From positions 3,348,001-3,412,000 of the forward strand of contig NZ_SNWA01000002.1 in NCBI RefSeq assembly GCF_004361815.1: a stretch of 64,000 nt of DNA. The letters are read 5' to 3'. The translations under genes and the position numbers were made by a program. Shown here in pieces: positions 46,401-56,300 of this stretch; positions within the stretch are counted from its first letter, which is position 1, and the number at the start of each line of letters is the position of its first letter. Origin of the DNA: Paraburkholderia sp. BL10I2N1. Lineage in GTDB: Bacteria; Pseudomonadota; Gammaproteobacteria; Burkholderiales; Burkholderiaceae. The notes under the pieces are model-generated. The model was not told where the DNA came from. It did not search any database and worked only from the letters and a program-made list of their open reading frames with translations.

Positions 46401-48779
46401 ATGCGTATGAATGCTGTAACGAAGTCTCTGACGGATGTGTTGCGCCATCCGAGCGCGCGCCTGACCCAGCGTCTGCGGATCTGGCTCGGTACGCTTGATC
46501 TCGGCCTCGACGTGCTCGACTTCAAGGTGCGCGCGGGCCTCTGCAATGACTATACGGTCGATATAACGGTTACGTCGTCGCAGCTGGATATCGACGGCAA
46601 GCGCTGCGTCGGGAGGCGGGCGGGGCTACAGATTGACGAACTGGCGACGGTCCCTTCGGTAAGCTATATCGATCCTGTCAACCATGAAGCGGCCACCTTC
46701 AACGGAGTCGTCACGCGCTGGAAACGTATCCGTGTGAGCCGCGACGAGGCCGCCTACCAGCTGCGAATCGAGCCACGCTTCGCAGCCCTGCTCAAGCAGA
46801 TAGTCAAGTCCGAGACGTTCAGGGACAAGACGTTTCAGGAGATCGTCACCGAGCTCGTTGTCGACCGGAAAAACTTCGACCCCTTCGATATCGAGTTCCA
46901 TCTCGAAGGGGCGCAGGAGAAATTCGAACAGGTCGTCATGTACGAGGAGTCGGTGTGGGCGTTTATTGTCAGGCACGCCAGGCGCAAAGGAATTTTCTGG
47001 TCTACAAACAGGGACGCGGCAAGGAAGGCAAGCTCGACACCCTCGTATTTTACGGACAACCCGCGCGGCTATATCCGCTCGCTTGAGCTTCCACTCATGC
47101 CGGATTCCGGCCTGACGGGCAACTGGCACGAGGCGGTACTCAAGGTCAACGAAAAGCGTACGCTGGTCGCGGCCTGCATCGAGCTTTGGGAGCGCAACTA
47201 TCGGACGCCCGAGGACCAGTTACGGGCGACGGCGAACGTCTCCGATGACGCTGACGACCGCTCGGTATTCGGGCAGATCAGTCGCAGCGCGGAATTCCAT
47301 CTGACGCCGGAACAGGGCGAAGCACTCGCGCAGGTGCGGCGTGACGAGCAGATCGCGCGGCAGGCGACGCTGTCGGGCACGACCAACGCGAAGGGTGTAG
47401 TACCGGGCGTCGTCGTAAAGCTGACCAATACGAAGGTCGCAAGCGCCGAATATGGCTTCGTGATTACTTCGATGAAGATGAAGGGCAGCCGTACGAAACC
47501 GGCCTACACAAAGTTCAAGGCGATGCCCGCGCACCTCGCCTACCGGCCCGAGTTCGTATACGAGCGGGACTGGAGATTTCTGAATGGCCCCGTCGTCGGC
47601 GTTGTCACGACATTTGATACCGCGCCTTACGCGTGTCTCGACGAGTTCGGGCGCTATCCCGTCCTTCCGAAATTTCTCCAGGGTTCGGCGAGCACCGAAA
47701 AGCAGGTCCTTTATCTGCGCCTCCTGCGTCCGTCGTCGTCCTATCAGGGCGGCTTTCACTCGCCACTGCTCCCGACGACCGAAGTCCTGCTCGAAGCCGC
47801 CCACAACGATGTGGACCGCCTTCACATATCCGGTGCCCTGCACGACTATTCGCACCCTGACGTCGTACACGGCGCACAGGCGATGTTCAGCTATGCAATC
47901 TGGCGCTCGCCGCTACGCGGCGCGGAGATCGTCTTTAACGATCTGAAGGACAAGGAAAGCGCGCGCATCGCGACGGTGTACAGCCAGTCGGCGGTGAACC
48001 AGGGCTACCTGCTCAACAGCAAAAAGCTCCTGCGGGGTGAAGGATCAGAAATTACGACCCAGGGCTGGGGCACGATGCGAGCCGCCAAGGGGCTGTTCTT
48101 CTCGGCGGACGCGGCGGCCGGGGCCGATACGCCGCACCTTGAGATGCCCGCAGCCGTCGCGCAACTCAAGGCGGCATTGCAACGTGTAACGGACCTTGCG
48201 GCGGCGACGGCGCAGGCCGGGGCCGACCCTGCCGACCGGGTCACGCAGGCGGCGCTCGTCGACGGCCTGAACCAGCTTCGCGATGCGGGACTGCTCGCCA
48301 GCGCTCCGGGCGGCATGGCGTTCGTAACGCCGAAATCGGCGCAGCACTCGGCGGGCCAGAACGTGATCGTCACCGCGGGTCAGGACATGGACGTCAGCGT
48401 CGTGAAGCGTCTGCGCATGGTAGCGGGTGACCTGATTTCGTTATGCGCGCACAGACTCGGCATCAACCTGACCGCCGCTAAGGGCAAGTTTACGGCTGCG
48501 GCGCTGACGGACGGGATGGATCTGTTCGCGCAGAAGCAGTTGCGTGTCGCGAGTGAGAGCGCGGACGTTCAGGTCGCGGCGAAGTCGAAAATCACGCTGA
48601 ACAGCGGCGGGGCGTCATTGGTGATTGAAAACGGCAACATGACTTTTCACTGTCCTGGTGCGTTCACGATCAAGGCCGGCTCGTTCACGTTTGTGGGACC
48701 CGACAACGTACCCGCCGTACTGCCCGTCCTGCCGAAAGGCGACCTGACGCTCAATGAGCGGTACTCCCATACGAACTGA
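46401..48779 (+). CDS. vgrG: VgrG spike protein of type VI secretion (with DUF2345)
   Basis: 792 residues. N-terminal gp27-like half, gp5-OB region near 400-500 and a DUF2345 beta-helix about 560-720 (VTAGQDMDVSVVKRLRMVAGDLISLCA). It forms the trimeric tip on which the effector rides. Residues 201-217 (STNRDAARKASSTPSYF) fit no VgrG. The frame one base over reads FYKQGRGKEGKLDTLVF-like sequence, so a one-base loss near 47000 and a one-base gain in the TTTT at 47048-47051 compensate each other. Starts at 46401 or 46407. First gene of the T6SS operon. Confidence 0.92.
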   Translation: MRMNAVTKSLTDVLRHPSARLTQRLRIWLGTLDLGLDVLDFKVRAGLCNDYTVDITVTSSQLDIDGKRCVGRRAGLQIDELATVPSVSYIDPVNHEAATFNGVVTRWKRIRVSRDEAAYQLRIEPRFAALLKQIVKSETFRDKTFQEIVTELVVDRKNFDPFDIEFHLEGAQEKFEQVVMYEESVWAFIVRHARRKGIFWSTNRDAARKASSTPSYFTDNPRGYIRSLELPLMPDSGLTGNWHEAVLKVNEKRTLVAACIELWERNYRTPEDQLRATANVSDDADDRSVFGQISRSAEFHLTPEQGEALAQVRRDEQIARQATLSGTTNAKGVVPGVVVKLTNTKVASAEYGFVITSMKMKGSRTKPAYTKFKAMPAHLAYRPEFVYERDWRFLNGPVVGVVTTFDTAPYACLDEFGRYPVLPKFLQGSASTEKQVLYLRLLRPSSSYQGGFHSPLLPTTEVLLEAAHNDVDRLHISGALHDYSHPDVVHGAQAMFSYAIWRSPLRGAEIVFNDLKDKESARIATVYSQSAVNQGYLLNSKKLLRGEGSEITTQGWGTMRAAKGLFFSADAAAGADTPHLEMPAAVAQLKAALQRVTDLAAATAQAGADPADRVTQAALVDGLNQLRDAGLLASAPGGMAFVTPKSAQHSAGQNVIVTAGQDMDVSVVKRLRMVAGDLISLCAHRLGINLTAAKGKFTAAALTDGMDLFAQKQLRVASESADVQVAAKSKITLNSGGASLVIENGNMTFHCPGAFTIKAGSFTFVGPDNVPAVLPVLPKGDLTLNERYSHTN

Positions 48780-48785
48780 CACCTC

Positions 48786-51131
48786 ATGATTATCAGCCCC
48801 CCGTTTCTGCCTGAATCTGGCCTCACTGCTACCGACGGATCGAAGCCCGACCCCATGATGGACGCGGTCGACAAGTTCGAACTCGCGCACGGCATCTACC
48901 CGATCGCCTTCGACCGGCGCTGGCATTGCGGCGTCCATCTCGCACCCCACGACCATGGTCCTGTCTATGCGATCGCCGATGGCGAGGTCGTCGCGTACCG
49001 GGTCTGCCAGCACGCGATTGACTCGGGCAATGGCAACGCGGGCTTCGTCCTGCTCAGGCACTCGACCGAAACGGGCGATGGTCGCAAACTGACGTTCTAT
49101 TCGCTCTATATGCATCTGCTGCCGCTCGCGGAGTACCAGCCGTTCGGGCACGACGGGAGACGACTGCCCGAGTTCCTCCGGAAACCTACTGGCCAGGTTG
49201 CCCAGGGTGCCGTGGAACCAGCGGTCGCTGGCGGCGACAACACGGTGCGACGCAAGGACGTCATCGGATTTCTCGGGCGTTATGACAGCGTGACCTACAC
49301 GCACTTCGAGATCTTCACGACGCCGGCCGATTTCGATGCGTACTTCGGCCATACGCAGCTTGGCAACGCCGCGCCGGACACACCGACAGGTTCGGACTGC
49401 TGGGGGCACACGTACTACACGATCCCTGCGGGGCAGCAGTTCTACGCGCTCCCTCCGGGAACGGACGCGCACAACAAATTACACGGTATCAAGTTCGAGA
49501 CGCGGCAGGCGGGGACGAATACGCCGCCGCTCGTCGTCGAGACGTACTTCAGCAAGGGAGCGAAATATACCAACGTCTGGAGCGTCGAGGCGGACGGTTC
49601 GCGTACGCAGCTGACGGAGTCACCGGTGTGCGAGGCCGATTACGAATACGATCTTTATCACCGAGCGACGGCGCTCTACGGCACCTGTCCGAGCGACGGC
49701 TACGAGATGCTACGTTTCGGGCGCATCCTCTCGACGCCCGCAACCCTCGCCGGCGCAGCCTGTGCGACGTGGGTACAAGTGACCTACGCTGCGGGAAAGC
49801 AAGGCTATATCAATATCAACAACGCGGCGATCAAGAAGCTGTCCGACGCGGATTTCCCGTCGTTCATGGGCTTGCAAAAGCTCAGCGACGGCAATACGCC
49901 CTTCAGCAGCGACGGCTTGTGCGATATCGACGCGCTCAAGAAACTCGTCAAGGATGCTGCGGACAGCGCACAGCCTACGGTCTCGACACAAACGACAGAA
50001 GTACAAAAGGCAGACGAGCTTTCGGGCTACGTCAGGAGCCACGATGGTGTACGCCACGCTCTCCGCGGATTTATCTGCAACGCCCCCAGCGAATGGGATG
50101 GTACGAACAACCAGACGCGTTACGCAAAGCTGCTCGACGAGGGCGGTTTCTATTACGGCAACGAGCAGGGCTACAACAAGTTCATCAATTACCTCAAGGA
50201 AATCCAGTTCTGCGATACGACCGGCTTGCCCGCCGGGCAGAAGCTCTGGTTCTTCCATCCACTCGCGTTCATCCGGCATTTCAGGAAGTGCGGATGGTTG
50301 AGCAAGGACGAGTTTAAGCAGATCTACTCGGATAGGCGCTACAGTAGAAATCAGCGACCATCTCCGGATCAATTGCGTAATACCTACTTGAGGCCGCTAA
50401 ATCTGGCAGTACGAAAATTTGGTTTAACGTCCCCCGTTCGGCTTGCCCATTATCTTGGCCAAGGTGCCGTTGAAAGCGCATGGCTCGCATCGATGCAGGA
50501 AACGAGCATGCTAGGGCACCTCGAAAGTGATGGATTTCATGGAACGGTGATAAATCCGGCGTCGGAAGTTGCAGAATCCACGTTGGGACATTGGTACGGT
50601 CAGATTCCTACTGAGGACGATGCTTGGTTCCGCTCGGTAAAATTCAACAGACACGGGGTGCGCATTACGGGTTCATACGACTGGCAGAACGGCAACTGCG
50701 ATCGAGAAGATTCCCAAAAGTTTCGAGGGCGGGGTTTCAAGCAGCTTACTGGGCGAAGCAATTACGCAGATTACTGGACGTTCAAGGGGTGGATTTTGAG
50801 TACGTCGTTTACCGCATCATGGTGGACCGACCCAGCGTATATTGCGCACAATCGCAGCGGTATGACAAAAAAACCCGCGATGATTGATGCCCCTCAGAGA
50901 GTTGCCCTTCCTGAGAATAGTCTGGATAGCGGGGGATTTTATTTGCGATTCGAAAGGCCAAAAGTGACTAGACGTATCGACATGGATTCTTCGCAACCGG
51001 CTATCTCTGATTCGGACAAGCAAAAAGAACGGCAAATCTCGCGCGACGTTACATATGCGATTAATGGTGGTTATATTGACTGGGAGCGACGGCTTGATTT
51101 CACTCGTTCTGCTAAAGAAATTATTTCGTGA
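48786..51131 (+). CDS. T6SS effector, M23-like and GH19-like peptidoglycan hydrolase
   Basis: 781 residues, no signal peptide. The N-terminal LytM/M23-like fold (about 40-180) has HxGxH at His47/His51, His110 in LYMHL and His173-x-Glu175 in THFEIF. Canonical LytM uses H-xxx-D and HxH, so the ligand set is altered. The C-terminal region (about 510-700) is lysozyme/chitinase-like, with RLAHYLGQGAVESAW and KFRGRGFKQLTGRSNYADYW. A VgrG 6 bp upstream and a secreted protein downstream mark it as a wall-attacking effector. DNA from about 50335 is lower in GC than before. Confidence 0.85.
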   Translation: MIISPPFLPESGLTATDGSKPDPMMDAVDKFELAHGIYPIAFDRRWHCGVHLAPHDHGPVYAIADGEVVAYRVCQHAIDSGNGNAGFVLLRHSTETGDGRKLTFYSLYMHLLPLAEYQPFGHDGRRLPEFLRKPTGQVAQGAVEPAVAGGDNTVRRKDVIGFLGRYDSVTYTHFEIFTTPADFDAYFGHTQLGNAAPDTPTGSDCWGHTYYTIPAGQQFYALPPGTDAHNKLHGIKFETRQAGTNTPPLVVETYFSKGAKYTNVWSVEADGSRTQLTESPVCEADYEYDLYHRATALYGTCPSDGYEMLRFGRILSTPATLAGAACATWVQVTYAAGKQGYININNAAIKKLSDADFPSFMGLQKLSDGNTPFSSDGLCDIDALKKLVKDAADSAQPTVSTQTTEVQKADELSGYVRSHDGVRHALRGFICNAPSEWDGTNNQTRYAKLLDEGGFYYGNEQGYNKFINYLKEIQFCDTTGLPAGQKLWFFHPLAFIRHFRKCGWLSKDEFKQIYSDRRYSRNQRPSPDQLRNTYLRPLNLAVRKFGLTSPVRLAHYLGQGAVESAWLASMQETSMLGHLESDGFHGTVINPASEVAESTLGHWYGQIPTEDDAWFRSVKFNRHGVRITGSYDWQNGNCDREDSQKFRGRGFKQLTGRSNYADYWTFKGWILSTSFTASWWTDPAYIAHNRSGMTKKPAMIDAPQRVALPENSLDSGGFYLRFERPKVTRRIDMDSSQPAISDSDKQKERQISRDVTYAINGGYIDWERRLDFTRSAKEIIS

Positions 51132-51141
51132 GAGTTCGGAA

Positions 51142-51759
51142 ATGCCTAGAATCGGATGGGGTTTGGTTGTGCTGGCATCAGTCTTTCTCGCAGGAGCCGC
51201 TCACGCAGATGATACCTATGAGGTAGCTGGTTCCTCAATTACAATCGACAACTCTAGAAAGTGCTCACTTGACAAGCCTCCGCTTTATGCAATCGAGAGT
51301 TTCGACAAATCGGCGGTAATGGTCTCAGAAACTGGCTATATCCCAAAACAGGATCTAGCCACTTGTCAAGCTGGGCGGGTAGTCCACGTCCTCTCGATCC
51401 CGTCAAATGTGGGGGTACTGTCCGACATAAATCTCTCAAAGGATATTTATGTTGCCCTCGATTTTGTTAGCGTGCGGCCATTCACATATCTGGCTACTGT
51501 TGCACGTATCGGAACATCGCGAAACCTTGTGTCGATAAGGGGGGCGTATATTCCGGGCCGGAGACTTAGTGAACTGAGGGAATCCGCTTTTGGTGGTAGC
51601 GGCGAGGCGGGGACTGCGATTATCTCTCCCAATGGACGCTATGCCGCGCCAAGCGGCGAAATGGACTGTTCACAAGACGCCTATCCGGGCGTGTGGGACG
51701 TTCGGGGCAACCGACGTGTCGTAGCGACGGACGACGCCTGCGCGGCGCTCTTTAAATGA
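51142..51759 (+). CDS. Secreted probable immunity protein
   Basis: 205 residues with a Sec signal peptide (MPRIGWGLVVLASVFLAGAAHA). The mature part has paired cysteines (KCSLD, ATCQAG, MDCSQ, DDACAAL) and no recognised family. It starts 10 bp after the effector stop, lies between effector and PAAR, and is exported to the compartment where a peptidoglycan hydrolase acts, so an immunity role is inferred. Low GC like the effector tail, then rising near 51590. Confidence 0.65.
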   Translation: MPRIGWGLVVLASVFLAGAAHADDTYEVAGSSITIDNSRKCSLDKPPLYAIESFDKSAVMVSETGYIPKQDLATCQAGRVVHVLSIPSNVGVLSDINLSKDIYVALDFVSVRPFTYLATVARIGTSRNLVSIRGAYIPGRRLSELRESAFGGSGEAGTAIISPNGRYAAPSGEMDCSQDAYPGVWDVRGNRRVVATDDACAALFK

Positions 51760-51774
51760 AACGAATCCCTCGAA

Positions 51775-52035
51775 ATGAAATCTCCGATCCGAAAAGGCGA
51801 CGAACTCGAACACGGCGGCGAAGTGACGGGCGGCTCGCCCTGGACCAACTTCATGGGCCGCCCGCTCGCCCGAAAGGGTGACACGGCTATCTGCAACCAG
51901 CACGGCCCGACCGTCATAGACGAAGGTTACGCGCGGTTTCCCGACCGTAATGGCACGGAGGTCGCCTTCCATCATTACCGCTGCGCGTGCGGTTGCCGGC
52001 TGATCTCGTCGCTTCAGAACGTCAATATCGAGTAA
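51775..52035 (+). CDS. PAAR-repeat tip protein
   Basis: 86 residues. PAAR features: MKSPIRKGDELEHGGEVTGGSPW, GRPLARKGDTAICNQHGPTVIDEGY and CGCRL near the end. PAAR sharpens the VgrG spike and carries cargo. The stop TAA shares bases with the next ATG (TAATG). Confidence 0.9.
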   Translation: MKSPIRKGDELEHGGEVTGGSPWTNFMGRPLARKGDTAICNQHGPTVIDEGYARFPDRNGTEVAFHHYRCACGCRLISSLQNVNIE

Positions 52036-53342
52036 TGCCGGTCGACCTTTCTTTAGCGGGACGCCCTAGCGCCTACCCGCGCCGCCCCCGGTTCTGGCCG
52101 TGGTGGTTCTGCATCTGGCTCGCCTGCAACGTATTCGGCGTTGCCATTGCCATGCTGCTCTGGCCGAAAGGCCAGCCAGCAAGCGGAGGATGGTTCTGGT
52201 TCTGTTTCGTTGGCGCTCCTAACGGTACGTTCCTGATCCTGTTGGCTATCGAGCGGGCCGGTTACGAGGGGCTCTGGTACCGGGCGCACTGGCGCAACCA
52301 TCATCGCAGCCGGTGGCTGACGGCGCGACTACGCACGGCGCAGAAGCCGCTTCAGGTGCTCGGCGTCGGGTGCTGTTTGCCGCTTGGCAAACAGACGCTT
52401 GCGGACGCGATTGCCGCCGGGAAACGCCTGCCTGCTGCGCAGATACCGCGTACCGGCTCGGAACTCGTCTTTCACGCCCGCTTCGAGGACGCGAACTGGA
52501 TGGTCGACGAGCCCGCTACGTCTGGCCTCGAACTCGGCGAACAAAGCATTGAGGCGGAACAGGCAACGAAGCAGGTTTCGCTGCTGACGCTCAAGATTGC
52601 CCAGGCGCTTGAGCCGCTGAAGCCGGGGCTGCTCGCCCTGACAAGCTACGAGCGGGTCTGGTGGCCGCAGGTACGCGTACTGAGCGCCTACGGCAGGGAG
52701 CAGGCCGACGTCGCGCGGGTGGTCGAGGCGCTACACATCGCGGGCCTGCCGCCACTCGCGGTCCAGGCGGTACCAGCTTCGGACGGGTTGATCGTCGCCG
52801 ATGCGTGGCTCGACGCGAAGGAGACGCGCCCGCTGCTCGTCGTAGCGATCGCATGGCATGAGGCTGGTCCACCCGAGGGCAGCGCCGAGGGATGCGTCGC
52901 CGTGCTCCTGACGGCGGGATATTTCCGGCTGCCGGAAACGGTCAAGGTCGCCGCGCTACTGCACCGTCCTGTCGCCGGGCTCGCAGACGAAGTCGAATAC
53001 GGCTTCGCGAATGCTGCGGTATGGGGCAAGGCTGACTTCGCCTCGATCGTACGCGCGTGGATAACCCGTCCTGTAGACGGATGCGACAAGGCGCTACGCC
53101 GGGCCCATATGGATGTCATTGCGAAAGACGAGGCGCAGCGGCGGCCCGACCGTGTCGTCGGCGACCTCGGCGACGGCAACGGCTGGCTCTCCATCGCAGC
53201 GGCTATCGAATCAGGCGCCGCAGACGGCGCGCAACTGATCATCGACGGCGTACAGTCCGCGCTCCTGCACGTAACGCCTGCAACAATAGATAACAACCGG
53301 AATACTGATGACAGACCCCAGGCTTACCCTGCGCTCGCTTGA
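52035..53342 (+). CDS. T6SS-linked membrane protein of unknown function
   Basis: 435 residues. Two N-terminal membrane segments (about 22-42, WWFCIWLACNVFGVAIAMLLW, and 50-72) and a long cytoplasmic or periplasmic domain without a family I recognise. Overlaps tssM by 35 bp and starts within the PAAR stop, so it is translationally coupled inside the T6SS operon. Its constant position suggests a part in assembly or effector loading, but that is inference. Confidence 0.75.
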   Translation: MPVDLSLAGRPSAYPRRPRFWPWWFCIWLACNVFGVAIAMLLWPKGQPASGGWFWFCFVGAPNGTFLILLAIERAGYEGLWYRAHWRNHHRSRWLTARLRTAQKPLQVLGVGCCLPLGKQTLADAIAAGKRLPAAQIPRTGSELVFHARFEDANWMVDEPATSGLELGEQSIEAEQATKQVSLLTLKIAQALEPLKPGLLALTSYERVWWPQVRVLSAYGREQADVARVVEALHIAGLPPLAVQAVPASDGLIVADAWLDAKETRPLLVVAIAWHEAGPPEGSAEGCVAVLLTAGYFRLPETVKVAALLHRPVAGLADEVEYGFANAAVWGKADFASIVRAWITRPVDGCDKALRRAHMDVIAKDEAQRRPDRVVGDLGDGNGWLSIAAAIESGAADGAQLIIDGVQSALLHVTPATIDNNRNTDDRPQAYPALA

Positions 53343-56300
53343 GCCCGTGACCACAACGGAGGAATCCCCGCCATCGAGCCGTGTGGCGATCTGGGGGGTA
53401 CCCGTCGCGGCCCTGATCGTCGCCGTGCTTGCAATCGGCATCGTATCGCTGCGCGGTGACCTGGTTGGCGTAACCGCGGGCGAGTCACGACTAAAAGCGA
53501 TTATCGCCATTCTCGTAACTTTCGCGGTCGTCGTCGTCGCTCACCTCGTCCTGTTCGCGACCGGCGCTTACAACTTCGCGGGGCGGCTCTTCCGCAGCGA
53601 GACCGGCGACCGCACGAAGGCGGCGAAACCACTCAAGCGCGACGCCCGTCTGCAACGCATCTACGAGGAACTGCGCGTCTCGCAGGGCTGGTTCTGGCGT
53701 CACCGCCTGCGCTGGCTGCTGGTGAATGGCACGGACGAACGCATCGATCAGATAGTGCCCGGTCTCAAGCAGGCGGGCGTTATGCATGTGGACGAAACCA
53801 TCCTCGTGCATGTATCGCCGGAAGGGATCGAGGCGCAGAAGTGGCTCGGCCAGCTCCGCCAGTTGCGCCGCCGCTGCCCGGTTGATGGCGTCGTTCACGT
53901 CGCGGGCGCGGACGATACGGATACCGAACTGCCCCGCGCACTCTCAGGTATCGGCACGGCGCTCGGCTGGGCCGCGCCCGTTACGTTCCTTCATCTGGTC
54001 GAGGCAAAGGGTAGCCCGTCCGAGCGCTTCGATGCCGTCGGCGCGTTCATGCCGAACGATTCGCGCAGACAGGCGGCGGCCGTCGCCAGACTGCCGGAGC
54101 TGCTGAACGAGGTCGAGCAGCGGTCTGCGGACGCGGGCATACACCTTTGCACCCGGAACAACCTTCGGGTGACCTGGCTGATGGAAGTCTCGAAGTATGT
54201 CGGCGACCATTGCGAGCGCATCGTCGATGGCCTTCGGGGACTGGCTGCGTCGAACTGGCTGCACGCGCCGCTCGCGGGCGTCATGTTCGCGCCGGTTTTT
54301 TCGGGGCAGACTGTCTCGCCGATACCCGTTGTCAACGGCGACGGGATACCCGGCGAGCCTGTCGACACACCGACAGCGGCAGTACCGGTCACGCGCGAGC
54401 AGCCCGCCGCGTTGCTGCCGGTGTGGCGCGAAATCGCGGCGGGGTCGCCCAACTACCGGGGCCGGCGCGTCGGCTTCTACTGGCCCAATGCGCTCGCCAC
54501 TCTCGTCACGGCCGCGGCGATCGCGTGGTGCGTGTGGATGACGGTGTCCTTCATCGGCAACCGGCAGCTTGCGCGCGAGGCAAATCAGACAGCGCAGACC
54601 GCTGTCGAGGCAAAACCGCAAACCGCCGAATCCTGGCGCGACCAGCTCGCGCTCCAACTACTGATGGAACAGCTCGAATACCGAGAGCAGCACGGCGCGC
54701 CGTGGTACCTGCGCGCGGGCCTTTCGCGCAACGATGACATCCTTGCGGCGCTCTGGCAGCCGTACCGGGTCGCCGCGACGCAGAACATGCAGGCGCCAGT
54801 AGTGCAAACCATCACTGACCTGCTCAAGGCCGCAGGCGAAGCCCGCGCCGATGCACTGCAATCGCAGGATACGCGCGGCAGCACCTATAGGGCGCTCAAG
54901 ACCTACCTGATGCTCGGCGACCCCGCCCACGCCGATGCGACGTTCCTCCGACGCACACTCGTTGCCCTGTGGCGACGTCCGGTGGACATGTCCGAAGGCG
55001 AGCGCGACGATACGGGCCGCCGGCTTGCAGCCTTCTATGCGGATCATCTGAAGGCTCACCCTGAATGGCGCATCACGCCCGACAGCAGCCTCGTGAGCAC
55101 TACCCGCAACATGCTGGTCACGCAGATGGGACTCGCCTCAGCCGACGACACCGTGTACCAGAGCATCCTCGACGAGGTCAAAGGTAAATATGCCGATGCA
55201 TCGCTCCAGACGCTGCTCAACGGTGCGGACGCACGCGGGATGTTCACGACGTCGCAGACGGTGCCGGGCATCTACACGCGTGCCGCCTGGGACGGCATGA
55301 TCGCGGACGCTATCGACAGGACCGCAAGCGAGCGACGCGTGAGCGGCGACTGGGTGCTGACCGGCGCGCAACCATCACAGACCATCGGTGACACCCTCGC
55401 ACAGGGGGCGGTCCGCACCGGCGCCGCCATTGACGAAAAGCGCACTGCGGAGCAACTGAAGCAGCGCCTCACCGCGCGCTACTTCGCGGAATACACGGCG
55501 GCCTGGCAGACCCTGCTCAACAGCCTCCAGTGGCAGCCAGCGCCGAACCTGAACGGCTCAATCGACCAGCTCACGCGCCTCGCCGACGCGCAGACCTCGC
55601 CGCTGATCGCGCTGATGAAGTCGGTGCAGTATCAGGCAGAGGCGGGACGGCCATCGCAGGCGCTGACCGATACGCTGGTCCGCAAGGCACAAAGTCTGAT
55701 CGGCAACGACGACAACGCGCAGGCACCGACCGTCAATCCGCTGGACAAATCATTCGGCCCGCTACTCGCATTGATGGGCGAGACCGGCACTCCCCCGGCC
55801 TCCGGTAACGTCAAGGGCAACACGTCGGCGAATGTCGCGCTCAGCGGCGTAAGCCTGTCCCGCTATCTCACTGCGGTCACGACGATGCGTCTGAAGCTTC
55901 AGCAGATCGCGGGGAGTCCCGACGCACAGGCGATGGCGCGCTCACTCGCGCAGGCAGTATTTCAGGGCAAGCTCTCTGAGTTGTCGCAGGCACGCGATGA
56001 CGCGGCGCTGACAGCCGCAAGTCTCGGCTCCGCATGGGCGGGCTTCGGCAACGCGGCGTTTGCGCGGCCGCCCGAAGCCGCGTGGCAGACGATCCTGCAA
56101 CCGGCCGCGGCCAGCCTGAACGAGGCGTGGCGCGCGAGCGTCGCCGCGCCGTTCAATGCCGCGATGAGCGGACGTTATCCGTTTTTCGACACGCAGGCCG
56201 ATGCGTCTTTCGCCGAACTCGGGCGCTTCGTCCGTCCCGACACTGGCCTGATCGCCCGTTTCATCTCGACGCAACTCGCGGGCGTACTGAAGCTCGAAGG

